From NCBI GenBank assembly GCA_949292905.1, contig CASFAV010000016.1:1-64000 (forward strand): a DNA stretch of 64,000 nucleotides. Reading direction: 5' to 3'. Made by a program: the position numbers and the translations under genes. Below are positions 26,188-35,375 of this stretch, piece by piece (within the stretch, counting starts at the first letter, position 1; each line of letters starts with the position of its first letter). A model generated the notes under the pieces. It made no database searches. It was not told where the DNA came from and saw only the letters and a program-made list of their open reading frames with translations. This DNA comes from an uncultured Eubacteriales bacterium. Its GTDB lineage: Bacteria > Bacillota > Clostridia > Christensenellales > DTU072.

Positions 26188-27588
26188 ATGAGAACCGTAA
26201 ACGTAACCAACAAAAGAATTTTCATGATGTCTTTGCCGATATTCCTGGAGCTTTTTTTGCAACTGCTCGTGGGCAATATCGACCAGATAATGTTGTCCGG
26301 CTTTTCGTCGTCCGTTGCGGCTATAGGCAACGCGAACACGATAATAAATCTCGTCATAGTCATACTTACGCTGAGCGCAGCGGGCGGTATGGTAGCCATT
26401 ACGAGATATATCGGCGCAAACGACGAACGTAAAGTTAAGGATGCCGTAATAGTGACTTTCGGACTCGTTATCGCGTTCGGACTGCTTTTCACGCTCGTTC
26501 TGACGTTCGCGGCGGAGCCTTTGCTCAGAGCGCTCAACGCACCCGAGGAGATCATCGCGGAAGCCTCGGCTTACACCGTGATAGTGGGAGCGGGACTGGT
26601 GATACAGGCGGTGCAGATAGCCGCCGTAGCCGTGTTGCGCAGTCACTCGAAAGTCAAAGAAATACTTATCTGCGCGGTCATAATGAACCTTTGCAATATC
26701 CTGGGCAACTGGTTGCTTATCAACGGTATCTGGATATTCCCGAGGCTCGGCATAGTTGGCGCCGCCATATCCACCGATATAAGTAAGGCGATAGGGCTTA
26801 TCGTGACGCTCGTCTATCTGCGCAAAAAAGTGCCCGTCAGAATAAAGCTCGCCGACTTAAAGCATTTTCCGAAGGAATCTTTCAAAGAAATAATCAAGAT
26901 AGCGCTTCCCACGGGCGGCGAAAGTACGTCGTACAATATTTCGCAGATCGTCATATTGAGCTTCGTCAATCTTTTCGGTACCGCCGTCATAACCGCAAAA
27001 GTTTATTGCAGTATGCTGGCGAACGTGGCTTACCTCTATTCCACGGCGATAGCGCAGTCCACGCAGATCAACATAGGTTATATGGTGGGCGCGGGCGACT
27101 ACGACGGCGTTAGCTCGCGCGTCAATCGTACCACGCTCATTTGTATTGCCATTTCCGTTTCGCTCACGGTGATTCTGTGGGCTACGAGCGACTTCGTGGT
27201 GGGATTGCTCGACACGGATCCCGAAGTGCTCGCGCTCTGTAAGCAGATAATGTTCATAGAAATATTCCTGGAGATAGGGCGTTCGGTCAATATAGTCATG
27301 ACGCGCTGTCTTGCCACGGTCAACGATATTTACATTCCCGTAGGTATCACGATGGCGATGGAGTGGACCGTTGAAGTATTCCTCGGATATATTATCGCCG
27401 TGGAAGCGGGCTACGGACTCGTCGGCCTTTGGGTAGCCATGGCTGCCGACGAGATACTGAGGGGCATATTCTTCCAGATCAGGTTTGCCCGCCGCAGGTG
27501 GATAATAGGGCATACCAAAAACAAGAATATGCTTCCTCACCCGTTGCATATACGTTTTGCCGATGTTATAATTTCCTTGACCAAATAG
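26188..27588 (+). CDS. MATE-family efflux transporter
   Basis: A 466-residue protein with about 12 membrane segments in two halves. The N-terminal LPIFLELFLQLLVGNIDQIMLS segment is the typical MATE TM1, and GAAISTDISKAIG lies in the middle of the first half. Such proteins export cationic drugs or metabolites using sodium or proton gradients. AGGG lies 8 bp before ATG. The next gene starts 9 bp after the stop, so the two are probably co-transcribed. Confidence 0.9.
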   Translation: MRTVNVTNKRIFMMSLPIFLELFLQLLVGNIDQIMLSGFSSSVAAIGNANTIINLVIVILTLSAAGGMVAITRYIGANDERKVKDAVIVTFGLVIAFGLLFTLVLTFAAEPLLRALNAPEEIIAEASAYTVIVGAGLVIQAVQIAAVAVLRSHSKVKEILICAVIMNLCNILGNWLLINGIWIFPRLGIVGAAISTDISKAIGLIVTLVYLRKKVPVRIKLADLKHFPKESFKEIIKIALPTGGESTSYNISQIVILSFVNLFGTAVITAKVYCSMLANVAYLYSTAIAQSTQINIGYMVGAGDYDGVSSRVNRTTLICIAISVSLTVILWATSDFVVGLLDTDPEVLALCKQIMFIEIFLEIGRSVNIVMTRCLATVNDIYIPVGITMAMEWTVEVFLGYIIAVEAGYGLVGLWVAMAADEILRGIFFQIRFARRRWIIGHTKNKNMLPHPLHIRFADVIISLTK

Positions 27589-27597
27589 GAAATTATC

Positions 27598-28209
27598 ATG
27601 AAAAAGCAACTCATAACTTTCGACCTTAAAAAAATCAATATAACGGCAATAGTTATGTTCGCGGTGCCTTACGCGATAGCGGAGACGCTGCGTTTCACCG
27701 TATTCACGGAAAGGTTGTGGCACGTCGAATGGTGGGACGTTCTCATTCTTATTGCGGGGTATATCCTGCTGCTCGCCGCGCACGAAGGGTTGCACGCCCT
27801 CGCCATGATGATTTGCGGAGCCAAGCCTTCTTCGGTGCGCTTCGGCGTCATTCCCAAGCAATTCATGCTGTATTGCACTACGGATACGCCGCTCGCGGCG
27901 CGTAAGTACGCCTTCGTTCTTGTCCTTCCCGGCATAGTTACCGGACTCATACCGCTCGCGCTTGCGACGGTATTCCTTAATTTCCCGTACGTCATACTTT
28001 TCGCGGCGCTCTTTTCGGGTGCGGGCGGCGACGCGGTGATGTTTATGTCGGTATGTCGCCTGAAGCCCTCGGCGCTCGTTATTGACCATCCGGAAGCTCC
28101 GGCATATTATGTGCTTTATCCGGAGAACGAGCTCCCGAAAGATTTCGTTGAGGTCACCGAAGAACAGGAACGCGAACTCAGAGAAAGAATGAAAGGTAAA
28201 AAAAGCTGA
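27598..28209 (+). CDS. DUF3267-type membrane protein with HExxH
   Basis: A 203-residue membrane protein with about four TM segments. HEGLHAL (His62, Glu63, His66), in or next to the second TM, is the pattern seen in DUF3267 putative metalloproteases. A C-terminal cytosolic tail (about 160-203) is highly charged. AGGA lies 8 bp upstream. It shares a transcript with the MATE gene and ends at a strong terminator. Peptidase activity is only inferred from the motif. Confidence 0.8.
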   Translation: MKKQLITFDLKKINITAIVMFAVPYAIAETLRFTVFTERLWHVEWWDVLILIAGYILLLAAHEGLHALAMMICGAKPSSVRFGVIPKQFMLYCTTDTPLAARKYAFVLVLPGIVTGLIPLALATVFLNFPYVILFAALFSGAGGDAVMFMSVCRLKPSALVIDHPEAPAYYVLYPENELPKDFVEVTEEQERELRERMKGKKS

Positions 28210-28228
28210 GCCTTCCGTATACGCAAAA

Positions 28229-28262
28229 CGCGCCGCGGAGTTTGTCCGCGGCGCGCTTTTTT
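28229..28262. terminator. Bidirectional intrinsic terminator
   Basis: Perfect 11-bp stem CGCGCCGCGGA/TCCGCGGCGCG with loop GTTTG. On the plus strand six T follow (28257-28262). On the minus strand four T follow, so it can also end the convergent Cys-rich gene. Confidence 0.9.
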
Positions 28263-28287
28263 GCGCGCGATATTAACTTAATATGTA

Positions 28288-28497
28288 TTATTTGCAGTCG
28301 TATTCGTCGCGCTTCACGCCGCAACCGCACCCGTTGCCGCAACCGCAGCAGCAGAGCAGAAGGATGATGATGATTATCTCGCAGCATCCGCATCCGCCGC
28401 CGTTACCGCAGCAACCGCAGAGCAGAAGTATGATGATAATCCAGCTGACGCAATCGCAGCCGCAGCCGCAACCGCCTCCGAAATTAAAACCGTTCAT
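28288..28497 (-). CDS. Cysteine/glycine-rich hydrophobic microprotein
   Basis: A 69-residue protein with 17 cysteines, most in Gly-Cys steps, around two near-identical hydrophobic blocks, WIIIILLL and IIIIILLL. It reads as two copies of a unit, GGGCGC - hydrophobic block - CGC/CCGCGN, followed by GCGCGVKRDEYDCK. ATG 28497 is well supported: AAGGAGGT lies 7-8 bp upstream. An in-frame start at 28515 would place that site inside the gene. No family is recognised. Small Gly-rich hydrophobic sporulation proteins of the YjcZ type are a loose analogy only. Metal binding, disulfide cross-linking in a spore or envelope layer, or a membrane peptide are all possible. Confidence 0.75.
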   Translation of the reverse strand: MNGFNFGGGCGCGCDCVSWIIIILLLCGCCGNGGGCGCCEIIIIILLLCCCGCGNGCGCGVKRDEYDCK

Positions 28498-28593
28498 AGT
28501 GACTACCTCCTTCAAGATTATAAGGTCCGCGCCTCCGCGCTCGCCTTACACTACAAGTTATGAAGGGCATACTTTTTATGTTACTTCGCTCGC

Positions 28594-28622
28594 TTGCCAA
28601 ATACCTTTTTATGTGGTATTAT
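28594..28622 (+). promoter_or_regulatory. Promoter of the CDP-alcohol transferase gene, leaderless geometry
   Basis: TTGCCA (28594-28599), 17-bp spacer, TATTAT (28617-28622). Six bases then separate it from ATG 28629. Confidence 0.6.
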
Positions 28623-28628
28623 CGGCGT

Positions 28629-29309
28629 ATGAAAAAAAACAGAACGGTTAAAAACCCATTTGTAAAACAGATCCCCAACATACTCTCCGCCATGCGCATA
28701 GCCATAGCGGTCGCCATCATGTTCATACCGCCGTACGAAACGGCGTTTTACGTAGTATATGCCTTCTGCGGCATAAGCGATCTTTTCGACGGAGTCATAG
28801 CCCGCGCCCTCCGTATCGAAAGCCGTCTCGGCGGTACTCTCGACACGATAGGCGACACCCTCCTTACGTGGACCGGTTGTCACGTGGTGTTCAGCAACAT
28901 GGAGCCCCTTTATCCCGGACTTCTCGGGGCGATACTTGCGGTATTCGCGGTGCGTATAATAGGCGCGGTCATCACGTTGTGCCGCTTCAGGAAGTTCGCG
29001 ATGCTGCATACCGCGGGCAATAAGATAGCGATGATAATATTGTATCTGTATCCCTTCTTCTACACGCTTACCGCGAAATACGGTTGCGTTCAGGAAGTGG
29101 TATATTCGATATGCGCGCTCGGAATTCTCGCCGGCATAGAGGAGATAGTCATTCAATGTCTCGTGCCCGAGCTGGACGAAAGCATCCTTTCGGTGGCTAC
29201 CGTTATCAAAAGAATGAAGGCGAAAAAGAACGCTGACGCCGCAACGGACGCCGCAGAGGACGCGGAAAGCGGCTCCGTTTCCTGCGAGGACGCGGACAAA
29301 GCGGAATGA
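28629..29309 (+). CDS. CDP-alcohol phosphatidyltransferase family protein
   Basis: A 226-residue membrane enzyme with the full signature D-x2-DG-x2-AR-x8-G-x3-D-x3-D (Asp51, Asp54, Gly55, Ala58, Arg59, Gly68, Asp72, Asp76) and about six TM segments. It would transfer a phosphatidyl group from CDP-diacylglycerol to an alcohol such as glycerol-3-phosphate or inositol phosphate. An upstream ATG at 28560 would add 23 residues, but a promoter covers that stretch and residues MKKNRT...IPNILSAMRI look like the family N-terminus. The C-terminal 35 residues are an acidic tail. The acceptor is not determined. Confidence 0.82.
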   Translation: MKKNRTVKNPFVKQIPNILSAMRIAIAVAIMFIPPYETAFYVVYAFCGISDLFDGVIARALRIESRLGGTLDTIGDTLLTWTGCHVVFSNMEPLYPGLLGAILAVFAVRIIGAVITLCRFRKFAMLHTAGNKIAMIILYLYPFFYTLTAKYGCVQEVVYSICALGILAGIEEIVIQCLVPELDESILSVATVIKRMKAKKNADAATDAAEDAESGSVSCEDADKAE

Positions 29310-29332
29310 TTTTATTTTGAATACCTGACTTG

Positions 29333-29359
29333 AAAAAGACGCTTTCGGGCGTCTTTTTT
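29333..29359 (+). terminator. Intrinsic terminator of the CDP-alcohol transferase gene
   Basis: Stem AAAAAGACGC/GCGTCTTTTT with loop TTTCGG and a run of six T at 29354-29359. Confidence 0.85.
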
Positions 29360-29380
29360 CTATACGCGCGCGCAATACGC

Positions 29381-29409
29381 TTGCTTAAAAAATAATTAAG
29401 TAGTATTAT
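29381..29409 (+). promoter_or_regulatory. Promoter of the hydratase gene
   Basis: TTGCTT (29381-29386), 17-bp spacer, TATTAT (29404-29409), with a CGGAG ribosome site before ATG 29443. Confidence 0.65.
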
Positions 29410-29442
29410 AACAATAACTATAAAATTTTTTCGGAGTACGCA

Positions 29443-31656
29443 ATGATAAAACTTTACGGAAAAGGCTATAAGTACGTCGCGGGCAAATTCGCGGAAGCTT
29501 CTTCGAACGAAGGCTATACCGGCACCATGGCGTATAAGATCCTCGCCGCGCACAACGGCGGAAAAGCGGCAAAAGGCGAGACCCTTCATATCAAATTCGA
29601 CGCAATAGCGTCGCACGACATCACCTACGTCGGCATCATTCAGACCGCGAAAGCGATAGGGCTCGACAAATTCCCCGTTCCTTACGTTCTGACCAACTGC
29701 CACAACAGCCTTTGCGCGGTGGGCGGCACGATCAACGAGGACGACCACGTCTACGGTCTTTCCGCAGCTAAAAAATACGGCGGCATCTACGTACCGCCGC
29801 ATTACGCCGTTATACATACCTATATGCGCGAGAATTTCGCGGGAGCGGGCAAGATGATACTCGGCTCCGACTCGCATACCCGTTACGGCGCGCTGGGAAC
29901 AATGGCGGTGGGCGAGGGCGGTCCCGAACTCGTCAAGCAGATCATCGGTAAGACGTACGACGTGACCTATCCCGACGTGATCGCCGTGAACCTCAAAGGC
30001 GCGCCCCGTAAGGGCGTAGGTCCTCAGGACGTGGCGCTTTGCCTTATCGGAGCGGTATTCGCCAAAGGCTTCGTCAAGAACAAAGTGCTCGAATTCGTGG
30101 GAGACGGCGTTAAGAACCTTCCGATAGAATTCCGTAACGGTATCGACGTGATGACCACGGAGACCACCTGCCTTTCGAGCGTGTGGACGACCGACGGAGA
30201 AGTGGAAAAATACCTTGCCGCGCGCGGCAGAGCTTCCGATTATAAGGAACTCAAGCCCGACGAAGGCGCATATTACGACGGGCTCATCGAGATAGACCTT
30301 GCGAAAGTTGAGCCGATGATAGCGCTTCCCTTCCATCCGAGCAACGTGTATACTTTGCGCGAGCTTCTCGCCGATCCCTACGAAATACTGCACGAATGCG
30401 AACTTAAAGGGCGCGAACTTCTCAAGAACGACAAATTCACTCTGACCGACAAGATAACCGCGGGCGGCAAGATCCGCGTCGATCAGGCGGTAATAGCAGG
30501 TTGCGCGGGCGGCACTTACGACAATATTTACGAAGCTTCCCGTATCCTTAAAGGCAAAGCCATCGGAGCCGAACTCAATATGAGCGTATACTGCGGTTCC
30601 CAGCCCATATATCTCGACCTTTCGAGGAAGGGCGTGCTCGCCGATCTCACCGAAGCGGGCGCGATAGTAAAGACCTCTTTCTGCGGACCCTGTTTCGGCG
30701 CGGGCGACGTTCCCGCGAACAACGGTTTCTCGATAAGGCATACCACCCGCAACTTCGAGAACAGAGAGGGCTCCAAACCCAACGAGAAGCAGATCGCGTC
30801 CGTGGCTCTTATGGACGCGCGCAGTATAGCGGCTACGGCGGCTAACGGCGGCATACTCACTTCCGCATTCGACGTCGATTACGACAATAACATTCCCGAA
30901 GCCGATTTCGACGCGAAAGTGTACGCCAGCCGCGTTTACAACGGTTTCGGTAAGCCCGACGCGAGCGCCGAACTCGTCTACGGACCCAATATCGCGGACA
31001 TTCCCGCAATGATAGCGCTCAAGAAAAAACTTCTTATGCGCGTATGCGCCGTTATAGACGATCCCGTAACCACCACGGACGAGCTCATTCCTTCGGGCGA
31101 GACCTCTTCTTACCGCAGTAATCCTTTGAGACTTGCGGAATTCGCGCTTTCGCGTAAGGTTCCGGAGTACGTCGCGAGGGCAAAAGCCGTTTATCGTGAC
31201 GAACTGAAACTGGAAAAGGGAGAGATACCCGAAGGTTACGAATATGCCGCGGAGATAGCCGGCGCGAAAGCTGACGAGCTCGAACTCGGAAGCGTGATAT
31301 TCGCCAACAAACCCGGCGACGGCAGCGCGCGCGAGCAAGCCGCTTCCTGCCAGAGAGTGCTGGGCGGCGTTGCGAATATCGCGGGTGAATACGCCACCAA
31401 GCGTTACCGCAGTAACCTCATCAACTGGGGTATGATACCTTTCCGCTACGCGGGCAAGGCGTCCGATTTCGAAGTGGACGATATCGTTTACGTGAGCGAC
31501 GCTTACGCGGCGATAGAGGAAGGCAGTATCAAAGCGATCCGTATAAGAGGAAAGGAAACCGCGGAGATAACTCTCACCGTGGACGCTCTCACTCCCCAGG
31601 AGAAGGAGATCATCAAAGCCGGCTGCCTCATCAACTACAACCGCAACAACAAATAA
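29443..31656 (+). CDS. Aconitase-family hydratase
   Basis: A 737-residue 4Fe-4S dehydratase. The catalytic half has LGSDSHTRYGALGTMAVG and three likely cluster cysteines (AGCAGG and SFCGPCFGAGD). The C-terminal swivel domain has DGSAREQAA and the RSNLINWG segment. The organisation (catalytic domains then swivel, about 740 residues) is like AcnB-unrelated, YbhJ-like hydratases found in many Clostridia. It may be a true aconitase for glutamate synthesis or act on another hydroxy-acid. It has its own promoter and lies 79 bp before a paaK gene, with a 7-bp CGCGCCG/CGGCGCG stem between them. Confidence 0.85.
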   Translation: MIKLYGKGYKYVAGKFAEASSNEGYTGTMAYKILAAHNGGKAAKGETLHIKFDAIASHDITYVGIIQTAKAIGLDKFPVPYVLTNCHNSLCAVGGTINEDDHVYGLSAAKKYGGIYVPPHYAVIHTYMRENFAGAGKMILGSDSHTRYGALGTMAVGEGGPELVKQIIGKTYDVTYPDVIAVNLKGAPRKGVGPQDVALCLIGAVFAKGFVKNKVLEFVGDGVKNLPIEFRNGIDVMTTETTCLSSVWTTDGEVEKYLAARGRASDYKELKPDEGAYYDGLIEIDLAKVEPMIALPFHPSNVYTLRELLADPYEILHECELKGRELLKNDKFTLTDKITAGGKIRVDQAVIAGCAGGTYDNIYEASRILKGKAIGAELNMSVYCGSQPIYLDLSRKGVLADLTEAGAIVKTSFCGPCFGAGDVPANNGFSIRHTTRNFENREGSKPNEKQIASVALMDARSIAATAANGGILTSAFDVDYDNNIPEADFDAKVYASRVYNGFGKPDASAELVYGPNIADIPAMIALKKKLLMRVCAVIDDPVTTTDELIPSGETSSYRSNPLRLAEFALSRKVPEYVARAKAVYRDELKLEKGEIPEGYEYAAEIAGAKADELELGSVIFANKPGDGSAREQAASCQRVLGGVANIAGEYATKRYRSNLINWGMIPFRYAGKASDFEVDDIVYVSDAYAAIEEGSIKAIRIRGKETAEITLTVDALTPQEKEIIKAGCLINYNRNNK

Positions 31657-31735
31657 CCTACGAATCATAAGGTCGCGCGCCGTTCCCGAAGCTGAAGGCA
31701 AGCGGCGCGAGGAATAAAGGAGAAACAGAGAAACT

Positions 31736-33040
31736 ATGATATTCGATCCCGCACACGAATGTATGTCGACGGACGCGATGCGTGCGTTGCAACTGGAAAG
31801 GCTTAAAAAGATCGTCAGATACGCTTACGACAACGTACCTTTTTACAAGAAAAAGTACGACGAAGCGGGCGTGAGTCCCGACGACATCGTCACTTTGGAC
31901 GATATAAGGAAACTTCCTTTTACCGTCAAAAGCGATCTGAGAGACAATTATCCTTACGGACTGCTCGCCGTACCGAAGACGAAACTCAAGAGGATACACG
32001 CTTCGAGCGGTACGAGCGGCAAGCCCACCGTGGTCTGCTATACCGACAAGGATATGGAGATATGGTCGGATTGTTGCGCGCGTCTTGCGGCGGCGGCGGG
32101 CGTGAACGGCGACGATATAGTGCAGGTTTCGTTCGGATACGGGCTTTTCACGGGAGCTCTCGGTATGCACCAGGGGTGCGAGAAGCTCGGCGCGGCGATC
32201 ATTCCCGCGAGCTCCGGCAATACGGAGAGACAGGTGATGTTGCTCAAAGACCTCGAAGCCACCGTGCTCGTATGCACGCCTTCGTACGCGCTGTACATCG
32301 GCGAGATGATGGAAAAACTCGGCTATAAACCCGAAGACTTCAAATTGCGTATAGGACTTTTCGGCTCCGAGGCTTCCACCGAGGAAATGCACCGCGAAAT
32401 AGCCAATAAACTGCATATTTTCACCAACGACAACTACGGGCTTTCCGAGCTCATCGGTCCCGGAGTCAGCGGTGAATGTACCGAAAAATGCGGTATGCAC
32501 ATCAACGAAGACCATTTCTATCCCGAACTTCTCGATCCCGAAACGTTCGAGCCGGTACCCGACGGTCAATACGGCGAACTGGTGCTCACTTCGCTCACGA
32601 AAGAGGGTATGCCGGTCATACGTTACCGTACCAAGGACATTACGGCGTTCGACCACAGCCCCTGCAAATGCGGCAGGACTACGGTGAGAATGGCTAAACT
32701 TCGCGGCAGAACGGACGATATGCTCATAATCCGCGGCGTCAACGTATTCCCGTCGCAGATAGAAGGGGTATTGATGAACATGCCCGAAGTGGGCGGTCAG
32801 TACGAGATTTACGTTTACCGCGAAGGTTATATGGACAAGCTCGAAGTCAAAGTGGAGGTAGCCGACGCAACGCTTCTTACCGATTACGCCAAGCTCAACG
32901 CTTTACGCGACAAGATCAAACACAATCTGCGCACGGTACTTCAGATAGACGCTATAGTCAAACTTTGCGAGCCGCTTTCTCTGAAGCGTTTCGAAGGGAA
33001 ATCCAAACGGGTAACCGACGTAAGAGATCTTCACGACTGA
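31736..33040 (+). CDS. paaK: Phenylacetate-CoA ligase family protein, copy 1
   Basis: A 434-residue adenylate-forming enzyme joining an aryl acid to CoA, or making ATP from the aryl-CoA in reverse. The N-terminal core has the P-loop HASSGTSGKPT (about 98-108), the central block includes YGLSELIGPGV, and the C-terminal lid has GRTDDMLIIRGVNVFPSQIE. AAGGAG lies upstream. It flanks iorAB on the 5' side, and a second copy flanks the 3' side; the two are similar along their whole length. Phenylacetate, indoleacetate or 4-hydroxyphenylacetate are candidate substrates. Confidence 0.9.
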   Translation: MIFDPAHECMSTDAMRALQLERLKKIVRYAYDNVPFYKKKYDEAGVSPDDIVTLDDIRKLPFTVKSDLRDNYPYGLLAVPKTKLKRIHASSGTSGKPTVVCYTDKDMEIWSDCCARLAAAAGVNGDDIVQVSFGYGLFTGALGMHQGCEKLGAAIIPASSGNTERQVMLLKDLEATVLVCTPSYALYIGEMMEKLGYKPEDFKLRIGLFGSEASTEEMHREIANKLHIFTNDNYGLSELIGPGVSGECTEKCGMHINEDHFYPELLDPETFEPVPDGQYGELVLTSLTKEGMPVIRYRTKDITAFDHSPCKCGRTTVRMAKLRGRTDDMLIIRGVNVFPSQIEGVLMNMPEVGGQYEIYVYREGYMDKLEVKVEVADATLLTDYAKLNALRDKIKHNLRTVLQIDAIVKLCEPLSLKRFEGKSKRVTDVRDLHD

Positions 33041-33072
33041 AACCAACAAAAATCTATTTAACAGGAGTTAAT

Positions 33073-34791
33073 ATGAATAAACTGATGCTTACCAACGAAG
33101 CGGTGGCGCGCGGAGCGTACGAAGCGGGAGTCAAAGTGGTATCCTCGTATCCGGGGACGCCTTCGACGGAGATAACCGAATTCGTAGCGAAGTATCCGGA
33201 GATATATTCGGAGTGGGCGCCCAACGAAAAAGTAGCCACGGAAGTAGCCGTGGGCGCGTCGATAGCCGGCGTGCGCTCGATGTGCTGTATGAAACACGTC
33301 GGCGTGAACGTGGCGGCGGATCCTCTGTTCACCGCGGCATACACCGGCGTGAACGGCGGAATGGTACTCGTCGTAGCGGACGATCCCGCGATGCACAGCT
33401 CGCAGAACGAGCAGGACAGCAGATTTTACGCCAGGAGCGCGCACGTTCCCATGCTCGAACCCGCCGACAGCGCCGAAGCCAAGGAATTCACGAAGAAGGC
33501 TTTCGCACTTTCCGAAGAATACGACACGCCGGTCATGCTGAGGCTTACTACGCGCGTGGCGCACAGCCAGAGTTTCGTGGAGCTCGAAGACAGAGTCGAA
33601 CGCAACCCCAAATATTTTACGAAGGATATCGCCAAATACGTCATGATGCCCGCTATGGCGCGCAAAAGGCACCTCGCGGTCGAAGCACGCGAGGACAAGC
33701 TTGCCGCAGACGTCAATAAATCGGAATTGAACCGTATCGAATGGCGTAGCAAGAAGCTCGGTATCGTTTGCGCGGGCGCTGTGTATCAATACGTGAAAGA
33801 GGCTACCGACGCGTCGATATTCAAAGCGGGTATCGTTTATCCGCTCGCTATCGAAGCCATCCGCGAATTCGCTTCGCAGGTCGAAGAACTCCTTATCGTC
33901 GAGGAACTCGAACCTTTCATCGAGAATCAGCTCAAGGCTCACGGCGTAAAGTGCCACGGCAAAGAGATATTCGGTAAGCAGGGAGAATTTTCTTCCGCGA
34001 GCATAAGAGAAAAGCTTTACGGCGTAAAAACACCCGCTCCCGTTGCGGAAGTGCCCGCCCGTCCTCCCGTGATGTGCGCGGGGTGCCCGCACCGCGGCGT
34101 TTTCTATATCCTTAAAAAGCTCGGCGTGACCGTCAGCGGCGATATCGGTTGCTACACTCTCGGCGCGCAACCGCCGCTCAGCGCTCTCGATATGTGCGTA
34201 TGTATGGGCGCGAGCATAGGTATGGCGCACGGCTTCGACAAAGCGGAATCGCCTCTGAAAAGGAAAATGGTCGCCGTTATCGGGGACAGCACGTTTATCC
34301 ACAGCGGTATAACCAACGTCATCAACGCGGTATATAACAGGGGAACTTCCACTACGATAATCCTCGACAACTCGATAACGGGCATGACCGGACATCAGGA
34401 TAACCCCGCTACAGGCAAGACCATCAAGGGCGAGCCCACCAACAAGCTCGATCTCGAAGCGCTCATGAAAGCGATCGGCGTCGATTCCGTAGTGGTCGTG
34501 GACGCATACGATCTCGCGGCTGTGGAGAAAGCGGTCAAAGAGGAGACCGCGCGCGAAGGCGTGAGCGTGATAATCGCAAGACGTCCGTGCGCTCTGCTCA
34601 CGAAGAAATATCCGCCCGCCTTCAAAGTGAACGGCGACAAATGCCGCAACTGTAAGGCGTGCCTCAGAATAGGTTGCCCCGCGATAGAGAATATCGGCGG
34701 CAAAGTCCGTATCAACAAGGAACTTTGCGTGGCGTGCGGAGTGTGCACGCAGCTTTGTAAATTTTCGGCGATCGAGGAGGGTGTGAAATGA
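33073..34791 (+). CDS. iorA: Indolepyruvate:ferredoxin oxidoreductase, alpha subunit
   Basis: A 572-residue TPP and Fe-S subunit that, with IorB, converts arylpyruvates plus CoA to arylacetyl-CoA and CO2 and reduces ferredoxin. The N-terminal pyrimidine domain has SSYPGTPSTEI, and the TPP-binding domain has GDIGCYTLG and MGASIGMAHG. Two C-terminal 4Fe-4S sites start at Cys524 (CRNCKACLRIGCP and CVACGVCTQLC). ATG 33073 is used because AGGAG lies 6 bp upstream; longer readings start inside paaK. It overlaps iorB by 4 bp (ATGA). Confidence 0.94.
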   Translation: MNKLMLTNEAVARGAYEAGVKVVSSYPGTPSTEITEFVAKYPEIYSEWAPNEKVATEVAVGASIAGVRSMCCMKHVGVNVAADPLFTAAYTGVNGGMVLVVADDPAMHSSQNEQDSRFYARSAHVPMLEPADSAEAKEFTKKAFALSEEYDTPVMLRLTTRVAHSQSFVELEDRVERNPKYFTKDIAKYVMMPAMARKRHLAVEAREDKLAADVNKSELNRIEWRSKKLGIVCAGAVYQYVKEATDASIFKAGIVYPLAIEAIREFASQVEELLIVEELEPFIENQLKAHGVKCHGKEIFGKQGEFSSASIREKLYGVKTPAPVAEVPARPPVMCAGCPHRGVFYILKKLGVTVSGDIGCYTLGAQPPLSALDMCVCMGASIGMAHGFDKAESPLKRKMVAVIGDSTFIHSGITNVINAVYNRGTSTTIILDNSITGMTGHQDNPATGKTIKGEPTNKLDLEALMKAIGVDSVVVVDAYDLAAVEKAVKEETAREGVSVIIARRPCALLTKKYPPAFKVNGDKCRNCKACLRIGCPAIENIGGKVRINKELCVACGVCTQLCKFSAIEEGVK

Positions 34792-35363
34792 TAAACGTAC
34801 TTATAGTCGGAGTAGGCGGACAGGGCACGTTGCTCGCGAGCAGAGTGCTCGGAGCCATAGCCTCGATAGAAGGTAAGGATTGCAAACTGAGCGAAGTACA
34901 CGGAATGAGCCAGCGCGGCGGTTCCGTCGTAACGCACGTCAGGATAGGCTGCGACATAGCGGCGCCGCTCGTGACGCCCGGCGAAGCCGATTACATATTG
35001 GCGTTCGAACAGCTCGAAGCTTTGCGTTGGGCATATTATCTTAAAGAAGGCGGCAAAATACTCGTCAACGATCAGCAGATAATGCCGATGCCCGTGATAA
35101 CCGGAGCGGTGGAGTATCCCGAAGGGATATACGTAAAGCTCGCCGAAGCGGGTAAGGATACCGTTATCGTGGAAGGGCTCGCGCTCGCGGAAGAAGCGGG
35201 CAACACGAAAGCGGTGAACGTGGTTATGATAGGCGCGCTCTGCGCGATAGAGGGCGTGAAATACGAGGTCGCGCTCGAAGCGGTGCGCCGTTCCGTTCCC
35301 GCCAAACTTCTCGCGGTGAACGAGAAAGCTCTCGAAGCAGGATATAAAAGCGTCGGAAAATAA
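34788..35363 (+). CDS. iorB: Indolepyruvate:ferredoxin oxidoreductase, beta subunit
   Basis: A 191-residue gamma-type subunit of 2-oxoacid:ferredoxin oxidoreductases. It has the N-terminal GVGGQGTLLASRVLG loop and the conserved EVHGMSQRGGSVVTHVR segment. Its length is normal. It forms the enzyme with IorA; the overlap with iorA implies coupled synthesis. The second paaK starts 12 bp later. Confidence 0.94.
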   Translation: MINVLIVGVGGQGTLLASRVLGAIASIEGKDCKLSEVHGMSQRGGSVVTHVRIGCDIAAPLVTPGEADYILAFEQLEALRWAYYLKEGGKILVNDQQIMPMPVITGAVEYPEGIYVKLAEAGKDTVIVEGLALAEEAGNTKAVNVVMIGALCAIEGVKYEVALEAVRRSVPAKLLAVNEKALEAGYKSVGK

Positions 35364-35375
35364 GGAGAAAATAAA

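Noticed and set aside
28283..28651. A Pro/Gln-rich plus-strand frame
   Set aside because: It is the complement of the Cys/Gly-rich gene, which has a near-perfect ribosome site on the other strand; the Pro/Gln text is its shadow.
29206..31701. An 831-codon open frame on the minus strand
   Set aside because: It lies antisense to the aconitase-family gene, shows no protein-family motif and no ribosome site. Long antisense frames arise from the strong codon bias of this genome.
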